From Flavobacterium nitrogenifigens (GTDB taxonomy: Bacteria > Bacteroidota > Bacteroidia > Flavobacteriales > Flavobacteriaceae), in NCBI RefSeq assembly GCF_003254565.1, contig NZ_QJRI01000160.1, positions 23,542 to 87,541 on the forward strand: a stretch of 64,000 nt of DNA. Direction: 5' to 3'. Positions 35,824 through 46,690 of the stretch are shown here, piece by piece. The position numbers and the translations under genes were made by a program. The notes under the pieces were generated by a model. That model was given only the letters and a program-made list of their open reading frames with translations, ran no database searches and had not been told where the DNA came from. The first letter of the stretch is position 1, and every line of letters starts with the position of its first letter.

Positions 35824-36657
35824 TTACTCCAAATGATATCCGATTACAGTCTTATTTAAAGTCGGCACTATCAATAGCTTTTTCTCTGCGATATATTCAA
35901 TATCTGCCGCAGCAATCTTTTCTTTTCCTAAATCAATGATGAGTTTTTTCTTTCCTTTTGAATCGATATGAAACACTTCTCCCTGCCATGCTCCGGACAC
36001 TATTAACCCGTTACCTCCATCAGGGACAATACCGTCTAAATTATCAATTCCATTAAAAATTTCATAAGCCTTGCCTGTCGATTTATTAACCGCAAAAGCA
36101 GTTCGGCTTTTCATATTCAACACTAAAACTTCATCTTTTCTGGATAATAATCCATTTGGCATAGAAAGAAAATCAGATTCAAGCCATACCTTTATTTCTC
36201 CATCAGATATTTTATAGATTTTATTGTCAAAACAATCCGATATGTAAATGTCTCCATTGGCATCTGATGTAACATCATTGAAAAATTTTGCAGAATCCAC
36301 TTTATATACCTTTTCTATTTTAGATGTATTGGTATTTATTTGCAGAACTTTATTAATATCAGCCACATACAGTTTATTTTTAAATAAAGCCATTCCTTGC
36401 GGATTGTCCAGTCCATCAATCCATTTTAGAACTTCTATTTGTCCATTAGTTTTAATTTTAGAAATAAATCCATTTCCATCTTTGGCTAGGTATTCTCCAT
36501 TTATATTAGAGATATACACTATCTTTTTCGAAGAATCATAAAGTGCCGATTCTGGTTTGAGAAATAAAGAATCCGATTCCCATACTTTAGCTGCTCTTTG
36601 ACTAAAAGCAGTTACAGGAATCATCCCTATCATTAGCAAGAGACCTAGTTTTTTCAT
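35824..36657 (-). CDS. SMP-30/gluconolactonase-like beta-propeller protein, exported
   Basis: A 277-residue protein with a signal peptide (ending TAFSQ). It shows six-bladed propeller repeats as in the SMP-30/gluconolactonase/NHL group (LDNPQGMALFKNKLYVAD, NDVTSDANGDIYISD, MPNGLLSRKDEVLVLN, DGIVPDGGNGLIVSG). The Asn and Asp residues that bind metal in SMP-30 have possible counterparts (NDV, NGL, DGI). A lactonase role in sugar metabolism is possible but not shown. It lies 93 nt downstream of the TlpA-like gene and 147 nt upstream of GH16, which has its own promoter-like region. Confidence 0.75.
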   Translation of the reverse strand: MKKLGLLLMIGMIPVTAFSQRAAKVWESDSLFLKPESALYDSSKKIVYISNINGEYLAKDGNGFISKIKTNGQIEVLKWIDGLDNPQGMALFKNKLYVADINKVLQINTNTSKIEKVYKVDSAKFFNDVTSDANGDIYISDCFDNKIYKISDGEIKVWLESDFLSMPNGLLSRKDEVLVLNMKSRTAFAVNKSTGKAYEIFNGIDNLDGIVPDGGNGLIVSGAWQGEVFHIDSKGKKKLIIDLGKEKIAAADIEYIAEKKLLIVPTLNKTVIGYHLE

Positions 36658-36750
36658 GATTTAAATTTTATATGATTTAATATTATTTTATTGCCGCTAA
36701 TGTTTGAATGATCAGTTACGGAATGCCTTCCACCTACTGCAACCGTTAAT

Positions 36751-38346
36751 TTATTCTGCTAATAACCCATCAATGCTATTGCTTTTTCTGCTTAATAAAT
36801 CTTTTGGTCTTGGAGCATTTATCTCCTTTAAATTGCCCTTTCTGTCAATAAGCAGATAATGCGGCACTGCATCAATGCGATAATCTTTGCAGATCTGGCT
36901 TGATGTTAAATCTTCTGCAATTACATTGACGCCATCCAATTTTAAATCATTTAAAGCTTCCTTCCATTTTTCTTCTTTTGAATCGATGCAGATATTAATA
37001 AACACTACATCTTCTCCTTTATATCTATTATGCAAATCAGGAATATAATTTTTAATGTCATGCAGGCATGGAGCGCATGATATCCCCCAAAAATCAAGAT
37101 ACACGACTTTTCCCGCAAACTGGGAAAGGGATACCATCTCCCCTTTCTCATTCTTTAATGTAAATTCTGGCGCTTTAAATCCGTCACCTATACTTCTGTA
37201 ATATTTAAATGTGGAAATTAGGGTATCCTTATAGACAGAAGTCTGGCATTTCTTCAAAAAGTCAGCATATATGGGCTCCACCTCATTAAAAGGCTGGCTC
37301 TTAAAAGAATTGATTATATGGTTGGAAATATACCAGTCTCTAATAGAACTGATGGAGATTTGGGATAATGCCTTATAATATTGCGACCACAAAATATCCA
37401 ATTGGCTTTTATCATTTTGAATGTCAAAAAATCTAGTCAGCGTATAGGGCACCTCCATAATTTCTCCCTTTGAGTTTCTCATTTCCATTGAATTTAAAAC
37501 CATGGTGTCATCAAACAGTTCTTCCCGGCTTATATACTTATATAGAAAATCCCTGTATTCAGGGCATTGGTAGAATATTTCATTAGACAGGAGTTTATTT
37601 GATGCAATCATTGAATAATAGTTTTGAAAACTTTTACTTTTACTGTTTGTCCCATCAAGAGAAAGACGGAAGGTGTCCAACAATCCTATATCCAGCAGAA
37701 GGGTCTGAAATTTATAATATATCTTGAAGAAAAACACATTCTGCGCTATTTCTGCAGTATCCAATTCCCTTAACTCTTCATTAAACAAGTTATTTATCTG
37801 ATTATAAAAACTGCTTTTATTATCTGAACTTTTCTCACTGATTATTTTCCATAAAGAAAGTTCTGCATTTCTGAATTTTTTATGCAGTTGCAGACTAAAA
37901 TTAAGCTTTTTACTTGTGAGCGCATCAGGACTGTCAATTTTGACAGAATTTATAAAGCTTGTTTCATCCCAAGTCAGCGTAACAATTTTATTAGGTTCAA
38001 CATTTATATTTACTGCATCATCATTGAGAATGAGATATAAATTTGTGATTCCCTCTACAGGAACTAGCTGATGAAAAGAGCCATCGTTGTCCACCGTAAT
38101 TTTAATGCTCTCATTGCCTAAAAACCCTTCATTTAACAAGCTCCAGCTTTTCCCTTTAAAATTCTTTATTGCACCTTTTAAAAGAATAGCATGTTTTCCC
38201 TTTATGTTATTTTGCATTAACAAATCAGAATCTTCCAAGGGAATTTTATAGTCTTTTTCAGAAATTTGATTCATTGAACTATTTTGTATCTGGCAGAACA
38301 GTTTACAGTTTAAAAGGAGTAAAAGCAAAAAAGAAATTCTATTCAT
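36751..38346 (-). CDS. TlpA-like thioredoxin-fold protein, exported
   Basis: A 531-residue protein with a signal peptide (ending KLFCQ). The first about 390 residues are a divergent extracytoplasmic region of Bacteroidota TlpA-like proteins. From about 395 on it is a TlpA/AhpC-type thioredoxin domain (GDGFKAPEFTLKNEKGE, DFWGISCAPCLHD, then the cis-Pro segment DAVPHYLLID). The active-site cysteines are Cys424 and Cys427 (CAPC). It should act as a periplasmic thiol-disulfide oxidoreductase. Its link to glycan use is unclear; it may just be a neighbour, although such genes often sit near PULs. A TATATTTG box lies about 300 nt upstream, at 38655-38648. Confidence 0.85.
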   Translation of the reverse strand: MNRISFLLLLLLNCKLFCQIQNSSMNQISEKDYKIPLEDSDLLMQNNIKGKHAILLKGAIKNFKGKSWSLLNEGFLGNESIKITVDNDGSFHQLVPVEGITNLYLILNDDAVNINVEPNKIVTLTWDETSFINSVKIDSPDALTSKKLNFSLQLHKKFRNAELSLWKIISEKSSDNKSSFYNQINNLFNEELRELDTAEIAQNVFFFKIYYKFQTLLLDIGLLDTFRLSLDGTNSKSKSFQNYYSMIASNKLLSNEIFYQCPEYRDFLYKYISREELFDDTMVLNSMEMRNSKGEIMEVPYTLTRFFDIQNDKSQLDILWSQYYKALSQISISSIRDWYISNHIINSFKSQPFNEVEPIYADFLKKCQTSVYKDTLISTFKYYRSIGDGFKAPEFTLKNEKGEMVSLSQFAGKVVYLDFWGISCAPCLHDIKNYIPDLHNRYKGEDVVFINICIDSKEEKWKEALNDLKLDGVNVIAEDLTSSQICKDYRIDAVPHYLLIDRKGNLKEINAPRPKDLLSRKSNSIDGLLAE

Positions 38347-38656
38347 ATTTTTTCAGTCAAATTGGCAATAAATATCTGTTTAATTCAAATCCGGCATGTC
38401 CTATTTTTTTAATACATCTTATGTTTTTTTTTCAACAGCGCCTTTTTCACCACAAAGCCTAATATGCGATTCTTCCTGCTCTATTGCTGTCTTAAATGCT
38501 TTAAAAAAGCTATTCGCTAATATTTTTCAAGAAAAAACAAGTCTGTCTACAAACCAGCTAAGAGTTATAAAAAGATTTAATCTGGTCTAAACAAGCATGA
38601 AAATTTTAATCCCATTTTTTGTCCGCATGATTGGCTAAGCTGCCTCTCAAATATAA

Positions 38657-38668
38657 ACAAACGGTTGC
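38657..38668. promoter_or_regulatory. LacI-like operator site A (variant)
   Basis: ACAAACGGTTGC matches the ACAATCGGTTGT consensus at 10 of 12 positions, with the central CG kept. It lies 401 bp upstream of site B in front of GH5 and next to a minus-strand TATATTTG box pointing to the TlpA-like gene. Confidence 0.5.
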
Positions 38669-39057
38669 TTTAAATTATAACAATTCACATGATTTCTGTT
38701 TATTCCTAAACGAATCCCATCCCTACTAATATAATGCGCATCGCTATTGATCAGCATTCAGTCATGCTGGACCATTGCTTTGTCAAGCATTCCGACAGAC
38801 TGAGCTGATATCTTTTCTACGACCAAAAAGCTAAAGCAGTGTTAATCTGAAGCTGTAAAAATAAACGATATAATTCACAAATTTTACCGATTTTCCAAGT
38901 AAACCGCTATATACTCACGTTTCAAATCGATCTTGGCCTTTTAAAAAAGCTTGCACATAAAGCATTAAAACAAAAGCTAAACGAATAGACCGCTCCAAAT
39001 TTGATTATCAAAATTTTACTCAGAATCCTCCAATAAAATATTTTCTTAAAAAACAAC

Positions 39058-39069
39058 ACAATCGGTTGT
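39058..39069. promoter_or_regulatory. LacI-like operator site B before the GH5 gene
   Basis: ACAATCGGTTGT lies 89 nt upstream of the GH5 start. The exact 12-mer also occurs at 50190-50201 and, in the opposite orientation, at 63304 and 63604. A weak -7-like TAAATTAG lies at 39090-39097, 20 nt downstream, so the site would overlap or flank the promoter. Confidence 0.6.
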
Positions 39070-39158
39070 TTTTAAATATCTTTTATTATTAAATTAGCAG
39101 TAAAAAACTTACTCTAAATCAGGAGTAGATTTACTAACTAATTAAAACCATTTAAGTT

Positions 39159-41078
39159 ATGAAAAGATTTAAAAAATTACTTTTTCTATTTTTAATGTTT
39201 ATTCCTTTAATGCAATTATTTGCCTGGCCCGGAATGCCTCTGCCTCCATTGCATATTGAAGGTAAAAATTTAAAGGATCCTTGCGGAAAAAACGTTTTGC
39301 TTCATGGCGTTGCCATAACTCCCAGTCCGTGGTTTAATGGCTGTTCCTATGGCCAATGCCGCTGGGACAACTACAATGTTCAAGGCTGCCTAAACTATAA
39401 TAATGCAGTTATGGATGCACTAACAGACACAAATAATGGATGGAAACTAAATTATATAAGGCTTCATATCGATCCTTACTGGACCAATACGCCAGGCTGC
39501 TCAGCGGGAGAAAATGATATCTCCTGCTTTGATTACAACAGATTGGTAACTTATGTAAATCAAGTTATAATTCCTTTAATTAATCATGCTAGAAGCAGAG
39601 GGCTTTATGTCGTCCTTCGCCCTCCTGGAGTATGTCCTAATCGAATTGCCTATGGAGACAATTACCATAATTATCTAAGAACTGTGTGGCAATATCTATC
39701 GGGCCATCCAAATTTAAAAAATGTAGATAATGTGATGTTTGAAATAGCCAATGAGCCTATAGAAATACTTGGGACAAATGGAAATTGGGGAGCTACGGGC
39801 GATGAACATTTTGCCGCTTTACATAATTACTTTCAGGATTTAGTAAATAAAATTAGAGCCAATGGTGCAAATAATGTCTGCTGGATACCAGGAACGGGAT
39901 ATCAATCCCATTACCAAGGATATCCAAACCATTTGATAACAGGCGGCAATATTGGTTATGCTGTTCATGTTTATCCTGGATATTGGGGAGCAAATGCAGA
40001 AAACACCACCAGTTTTAATAACGCTTGGAATGCTAATGTCCAGCCTATTGCAAATGTTGCTCCTATTATGATAACAGAAACGGACTGGTCTCCCACAGGT
40101 GATGGGACCTGGGGCACTGGCACGACAAGCGGTTTTGGGCTCAATCTGAAAGGAAGAATTGATGCTGCTGGAAATTGCAGCTGGAATCTGCTCGCACCGG
40201 AAGGGCTTATAACCAATGCAGATCCATACAATGTTACAACTGCATTCAATAACAATTGGGAGGCTTGTGCTGCACCAGTCAAACAATGGTTCTCTGCATA
40301 TGCAAACAGCAACATCCCATCGCAAAACTGCACTACACTAATAAATAATAGTGTCTATGAAATTGAATTTAAAACAAACTCAAATAAGGTAATAGATCTT
40401 AAGTACGGAACTAATGCAAATGGCACTGCGATTCGCCCTTGGGATAGATCAGGAGCAACAGCGCAGCAGTGGATTGCCATTGATGCTGGAAACGGCTATT
40501 GGCGATTTAAATCAAATGCAAGTTCTACAGGACGCGTAATAGATCTTGAAAGCGCAGATCCAACAAATGGAAAATCGATAAGACTTTGGGATGACTATAG
40601 CAATGATGCCCAAAAATGGCTGGTAACAGATGTTGGCAATGGCTATTACAGCGTAAAATCAGCCGTAGATACTTCAAAAGGCTGGGACACTTCCAATTGC
40701 AATATGGATGGCACGGCAAATCTTCAGCTTTGGGAATATTACGGGACTTCGTGCCAGTTATTCAAGTTCAATAAAATAGGGGCTACAGCAAAAATTGCCA
40801 ATGCTGCTATTTTGGCAGATAATGTTGAAGCAGATACTAATATTCAAGTATATCCGAACCCATCAAAAGATGGAGAGTTTAATATTTATTATGCTTCACA
40901 AGCAGACGAAAATTATTCTCTGACTATATACTCAATTACTGGTGCGCCATTATACGAAACCAAAAATCTAAAATCTAATACTAATCATGTTATAAGAACT
41001 AAACTTCCTAGAGGCATATATTTAGCGAAGATTCTTCAAAATTCAACTGCAACAACCAAAAAAATCGTAATTGAATAG
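39159..41078 (+). CDS. GH5 endo-glycanase with ricin-type domain and T9SS sorting signal
   Basis: A 639-residue secreted enzyme (signal peptide ending LFAWP). The GH5 barrel covers about 30-385: acid/base Glu199 in FEIANEPIE, nucleophile Glu307 in IMITETDWSP, and the NVLLHGVAI start typical of GH5. A ricin-type trefoil (about 405-545, with QQWIA and QKWLV repeats) follows, then a T9SS type A C-terminal domain (YPNPSKDGEFNIYY to the end). It is cysteine-rich for an exported enzyme, suggesting disulfides. It stands alone on the plus strand next to the xylan PUL, with an operator-like site in front as in the xylan susC promoters, so a xylan or cellulose role is likely. The GH5 subfamily cannot be named from sequence alone. 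Confidence 0.9.
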   Translation: MKRFKKLLFLFLMFIPLMQLFAWPGMPLPPLHIEGKNLKDPCGKNVLLHGVAITPSPWFNGCSYGQCRWDNYNVQGCLNYNNAVMDALTDTNNGWKLNYIRLHIDPYWTNTPGCSAGENDISCFDYNRLVTYVNQVIIPLINHARSRGLYVVLRPPGVCPNRIAYGDNYHNYLRTVWQYLSGHPNLKNVDNVMFEIANEPIEILGTNGNWGATGDEHFAALHNYFQDLVNKIRANGANNVCWIPGTGYQSHYQGYPNHLITGGNIGYAVHVYPGYWGANAENTTSFNNAWNANVQPIANVAPIMITETDWSPTGDGTWGTGTTSGFGLNLKGRIDAAGNCSWNLLAPEGLITNADPYNVTTAFNNNWEACAAPVKQWFSAYANSNIPSQNCTTLINNSVYEIEFKTNSNKVIDLKYGTNANGTAIRPWDRSGATAQQWIAIDAGNGYWRFKSNASSTGRVIDLESADPTNGKSIRLWDDYSNDAQKWLVTDVGNGYYSVKSAVDTSKGWDTSNCNMDGTANLQLWEYYGTSCQLFKFNKIGATAKIANAAILADNVEADTNIQVYPNPSKDGEFNIYYASQADENYSLTIYSITGAPLYETKNLKSNTNHVIRTKLPRGIYLAKILQNSTATTKKIVIE

Positions 41079-41151
41079 CCTATTCTTAAATATATAGATA
41101 CTAATATTGATACTAACTTTATAGTTTTATCCATTATTATTTATTAATGCA

Positions 41152-41190
41152 AAAACCACTATTTTAATTAAAATTTAAAATAGTGGTTTT
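41152..41190. terminator. Bidirectional terminator-like hairpin between GH5 and CE1
   Basis: AAAACCACTATTTTAA (41152-41167) and TTAAAATAGTGGTTTT (41175-41190) form a 16-bp perfect stem with a 7-nt loop and A/T flanks, 74 nt after the GH5 stop. It can also end the minus-strand transcript coming from CE1 (stop at 41442). The remaining gap sequence (41191-41441) shows nothing recognisable. Confidence 0.8.
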
Positions 41191-41441
41191 ATTTTTCACT
41201 TCAAATTTAACGAACAGCCAATAACTTTGCAGCCAAACAAGCTAAAGCAAATCCAGCCTTCCTTTAAATAAATCATTGACTGGCGCTTAAAATGCGAGAT
41301 AAATTTTCAGCTGCCGGTATTTTTAAAAAACATCAGAAAGAAATCCCAAAGACAATCTGCATACATCAAAAAATGGCTTTCATATCTTTACTCCATCCAA
41401 AACCAGAATAGACACCCCAAAAAGTATCTTATTTTTAAGAA

Positions 41442-43858
<2,417 letters not shown>

Positions 43859-43884
43859 TATATTTATCTTTTTAAATAGTATTT

Positions 43885-43894
43885 CTTCGTACGA
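43885..43894. promoter_or_regulatory. Perfect 10-bp palindrome before the GH8 gene
   Basis: TTCGTACGAA lies 26 nt upstream of the GH8 start, in the gap after GH43. It could be a regulator half-site pair or a small hairpin. No second copy was noticed in the window. Confidence 0.35.
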
Positions 43895-43911
43895 AAAAAC
43901 AAAATGAGATT

Positions 43912-44874
43912 CTATTTAACGGAACCTACCCCCTCTGTGGTTTGTATAATTTTTTGAATAGTTCCGTCTTTGTTATAATGCATATAGTCTACACAAATTG
44001 AACGTCTGTAACTGCCTCCTGTTGGCAAACTTCCGTTGTGGTAAAAGAAGTACGACTTTCCTTTATAGTCAATAATTCCAGGGTGGGTGGTAAAACTATT
44101 TTGGACATTCTCCTGAATAATTCCCTGATACCTCCATGGTCCCGTTATGTTTTTTGCAGTGCAATACTCTATCATTTCAGGTTTTGTGCCTGCACTGGCA
44201 TATACTAAATAATAAAGTCCTTTTCTTTTGTACACCCACGGACCTTCAATATAATTTTTAGGTGTGAAAGTGGTAATTTCTCCATCCAATTCTATCATGT
44301 TCTTCTTAAGCTTCACCCATTTGCAGCTTCCATTTCCCCAAAACATATACGCTTGTCCATCATCATCTATAAATACAGTAGGGTCGATATCATCCCATCC
44401 ATATTTCATATCTGTTGTCATTTCATTTATAATAAGCGCCTTCCCTATCGCATCTTTAAAAGGCCCAGTTGGACTGTCTGAAACTGCCACGCCTATTGCC
44501 GCACCTCCCTGGCTTACTTCATCTTTTTTATGAAATGTAGAAACAAACCAATAGAATTTTCCGTCTCTTTCTATGCACTGGGCTGCATACGCATCGCCAG
44601 TTGCCCAAGAAAATGCACTTGGAGAAAGAAGAGCTCCGTGATCTTTCCAATCTTTCATATTGATGGTAGAAAAAACGTGCCAGTCGGCCATTTTATAATT
44701 GGTATCTTCCTGAGTTGCCACATCATGTCCCGTGTACAAATACAAAGTGCCTTTATGCACTAGAGGTGCTGGGTCGGCTGTAAAAATATCTTTGATAATC
44801 GGATTTTGTGCTTCTATGTTTATTGCAAATAAATTACAAAAGAGCACACATAAAATTTTACCTGTATTTTTCAT
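43912..44874 (-). CDS. GH43 family beta-xylosidase/alpha-L-arabinofuranosidase
   Basis: The frame is open from 44931, but the start at 44874 (MKNTGKILC) gives a proper signal peptide (ending NIEAQ) and is preferred; the protein is then 320 residues. The five-bladed GH43 propeller has all three acidic residues: base Asp34 in FTADPAPL, pKa modulator Asp164 in DIDPTVF and acid Glu210 in YIEGPWVY. The family removes xylose or arabinose from xylan fragments; which one cannot be told. It is 310 nt downstream of susD, a gap holding a stem-loop and a pentanucleotide array, and is followed by GH8. Confidence 0.9.
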   Translation of the reverse strand: MKNTGKILCVLFCNLFAINIEAQNPIIKDIFTADPAPLVHKGTLYLYTGHDVATQEDTNYKMADWHVFSTINMKDWKDHGALLSPSAFSWATGDAYAAQCIERDGKFYWFVSTFHKKDEVSQGGAAIGVAVSDSPTGPFKDAIGKALIINEMTTDMKYGWDDIDPTVFIDDDGQAYMFWGNGSCKWVKLKKNMIELDGEITTFTPKNYIEGPWVYKRKGLYYLVYASAGTKPEMIEYCTAKNITGPWRYQGIIQENVQNSFTTHPGIIDYKGKSYFFYHNGSLPTGGSYRRSICVDYMHYNKDGTIQKIIQTTEGVGSVK

Positions 44875-44945
44875 TTTATCTGATTTAATTGAAATAATTT
44901 CGAAAATGCAGTCAGTTTTTCTGCAATTCAATTTCTGTAAACAAT

Positions 44946-44970
44946 AAACAGCGCAATAAATGCGCTGTTT
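44946..44970 (-). terminator. 10-bp hairpin between susD and GH43
   Basis: AAACAGCGCA (44946-44955) and TGCGCTGTTT (44961-44970) form a perfect 10-bp stem with a 5-nt loop. On the minus strand it is followed by ATTGTTT, a modest T tract. It may partly end the susCD message before GH43, which would lower enzyme relative to transporter expression. Confidence 0.65.
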
Positions 44971-44980
44971 ATAAAAAAAC

Positions 44981-45160
44981 TAACTTAACTTGACTTAACT
45001 TGACTTAACTTAACTTGACTTAACTTAACTTAACTTAACTTAACTTAACTTAACTTGACTTAACTTGACTTAACTTAACTTGACTTAACTTAACTTAACT
45101 TGACTTAACTTAACTTGACTTAACTTAACTTAACTTGACTTAACTTTACTTTATTTAACT
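44981..45160. repeat. Pentanucleotide tandem array, TAACT/TGACT
   Basis: From 44981 to 45145 there are 33 uninterrupted 5-bp units: 24 TAACT and 9 TGACT (AGTTA and AGTCA on the transcribed strand). Three more, partly degenerate, units run to 45160. The TGACT variants are units 3, 5, 8, 16, 18, 21, 25, 28 and 32; the 3/5/8 spacing recurs at 16/18/21, suggesting a 65-bp duplication. Stops occur in all frames, so it is non-coding. It fills most of the 310-nt gap between susD and GH43. Confidence 0.97.
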
Positions 45161-45184
45161 TAAACTAACCAAAATTTAAATATC

Positions 45185-46681
45185 TTAATAACCAGGATTG
45201 TTATCGCTTGGTTTTATTTTAGGATTAGAAGATGTTTCTCTGTTTGGTATAGGCCATAGCTCACTTTTACCAGAAGTAAAACCTGTACCCTGCAATACTG
45301 TACTTGCCATATTCCATCTTATAAGATCATCAAAACGAGATTGTTCTCCAGCAAATTCTACCTGACGTTCGTGAACAATTGCCGCAAAAACTGCGTCTTT
45401 TGATGCTGTAATATTCGTTGCCAAGTTTGCTCTGTCACGAACTTCTTTAATATAAGCAATCGCTGCTGTCTGCGAACCGCCATTCCTCTGGTTTTCACAT
45501 TCTGCTTTCATAAGCAATACATCTGCATAACGCATCACTTTAAAGTTAATGCTTGAACGCGTTGCTTCATCTTCTCTATTGTAATAGTTTTGATATTTTT
45601 TCCATCCTGCTCTTCTAATGCCTGCAGAAGTAGTAAAATTACTTGGAACCATCACCTTAGCTCCTTTTAAATAAGTTGATCCTGGCACATAAAAAGTATC
45701 ACCAAAACGGTTATCACCTGCTTCATAAGAGTCTAAAAGACCATCTGATGGATAAACATTGTACCAGCTAAGATTTCCGTATTCCTGACCTCTAAGCGTT
45801 GACTCATCAAAACCGGTTCCGCCACTGTCACCAACAGCTCCCCACTGATCACCAGTTCCATTTTTTTCATCAAACTCGATTTCAAAAATCGACTCTTTGC
45901 CATGTTCTGTTTCTTGCATGAAGTTGTTGTAAAAATTACCTTTATCTTCAAGGCTGTAACCAGTCACATTGTTAAACGCCGCTAAAGCTTCGTCATATTT
46001 CTTTTGGTACAATAATACTTTACCCAATTGCGCATAAGCTGCTTCTTTATTGGCTCTTCCTGCAGATTCTGATCCTTTTGGCAAAAGATTTTGTGTTGCA
46101 AATACCAGATCCTCTTCAATCAAAGCGTATACCTCTGCTTTAGGGCTTCTTGCATTTCCTACAATAGTACCTGTTTTATAAATTGGCAAATCGCCAAAAC
46201 GTCTTACTAGCAGGAAATAATAGTAGGCTCTTAAAAAATGAGCTTCTCCTAAATACTTGTTCTTTTTTTCCTGAGATAAAACATTATTGGGAAGCGCATT
46301 GATTCTCTGTTCGTTATCCAGCACAAAATTTGCTCTAGATATTCCCGTAAAACAAGACTCCCAATAGTATTGGATAATATCATTTCCCGCGTTAAAAGAA
46401 AAATCCTGAAAAGGTTTTTTGTTACCTTCCAACTGCGGATTTCCTAAAGCATCATGTCCCATAAGGTCCATTGCGAAGAAAAGATTTCTTCCATAAAGCC
46501 CTCTTGTCTGCAGATTTGCATACGAAGCATTTACAGCAGACTGCACCTGAGTTTCAGTTTTAAAGAAAGTTTCAGGCGATAAAGTATTGGGGTTAGTCAA
46601 TTCTAATTCGCTACTGTCACATGAAGTCATGATTAAAGCTCCAGACAGCATTATAAGTATATATTTAATTTTTTTCATCAT
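45185..46681 (-). CDS. SusD/RagB-like lipoprotein of the GH43-GH8-CE1 xylan PUL
   Basis: A 498-residue lipoprotein (lipobox MTSC, Cys21). It has the SusD plan: LELTNPNTLSPETFF start, FLRAYYYFLLVRRFGDLPI helices and a late HERQVEFAGEQSRFDDLIRWN segment. It starts 9 nt after susC. It should bind xylan oligosaccharides for the SusC encoded before it; specificity is inferred from the GH43, GH8 and CE1 genes downstream. The 3' side leads into the pentanucleotide array. Confidence 0.93.
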   Translation of the reverse strand: MMKKIKYILIMLSGALIMTSCDSSELELTNPNTLSPETFFKTETQVQSAVNASYANLQTRGLYGRNLFFAMDLMGHDALGNPQLEGNKKPFQDFSFNAGNDIIQYYWESCFTGISRANFVLDNEQRINALPNNVLSQEKKNKYLGEAHFLRAYYYFLLVRRFGDLPIYKTGTIVGNARSPKAEVYALIEEDLVFATQNLLPKGSESAGRANKEAAYAQLGKVLLYQKKYDEALAAFNNVTGYSLEDKGNFYNNFMQETEHGKESIFEIEFDEKNGTGDQWGAVGDSGGTGFDESTLRGQEYGNLSWYNVYPSDGLLDSYEAGDNRFGDTFYVPGSTYLKGAKVMVPSNFTTSAGIRRAGWKKYQNYYNREDEATRSSINFKVMRYADVLLMKAECENQRNGGSQTAAIAYIKEVRDRANLATNITASKDAVFAAIVHERQVEFAGEQSRFDDLIRWNMASTVLQGTGFTSGKSELWPIPNRETSSNPKIKPSDNNPGY

Positions 46682-46690
46682 CTTTAAATA

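Larger units (their letters stand above)
38347..39158. other. 812-nt intergenic region between divergent TlpA-like and GH5 genes
   Basis: No convincing gene is present; the short open frames lack recognisable protein features. On the minus strand TATATTTG (38655-38648), a good -7 box, lies next to the operator-like site at 38657-38668, but no TTG sits 19 bp upstream of it. The second operator-like site (39058-39069) is 89 nt before the GH5 start. The rest is AT-rich and I see nothing more in it. Confidence 0.5.

Noticed and set aside
36732..36750. Another operator-like site (GCAACCGTTAAT) by the TlpA-like gene stop
   Set aside because: It shares only the core with the 12-mer, lacks the TTGT arm and lies at the 3' end of a gene.
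38274..38590. Small genes in the gap between the TlpA-like and GH5 genes
   Set aside because: The short frames overlap each other, are rich in Phe, Ser and Lys from AT-rich sequence and show no start signals or family features.
41191..41441. A regulatory or RNA element in the gap after the GH5/CE1 hairpin
   Set aside because: I looked for stem-loops, operator copies and open frames and found none that stand out.
44981..45160. CRISPR array or replication iterons
   Set aside because: Units are 5 bp with no spacers of unique sequence, no cas genes are nearby and no replication initiator gene or DnaA boxes were seen. It is a microsatellite.
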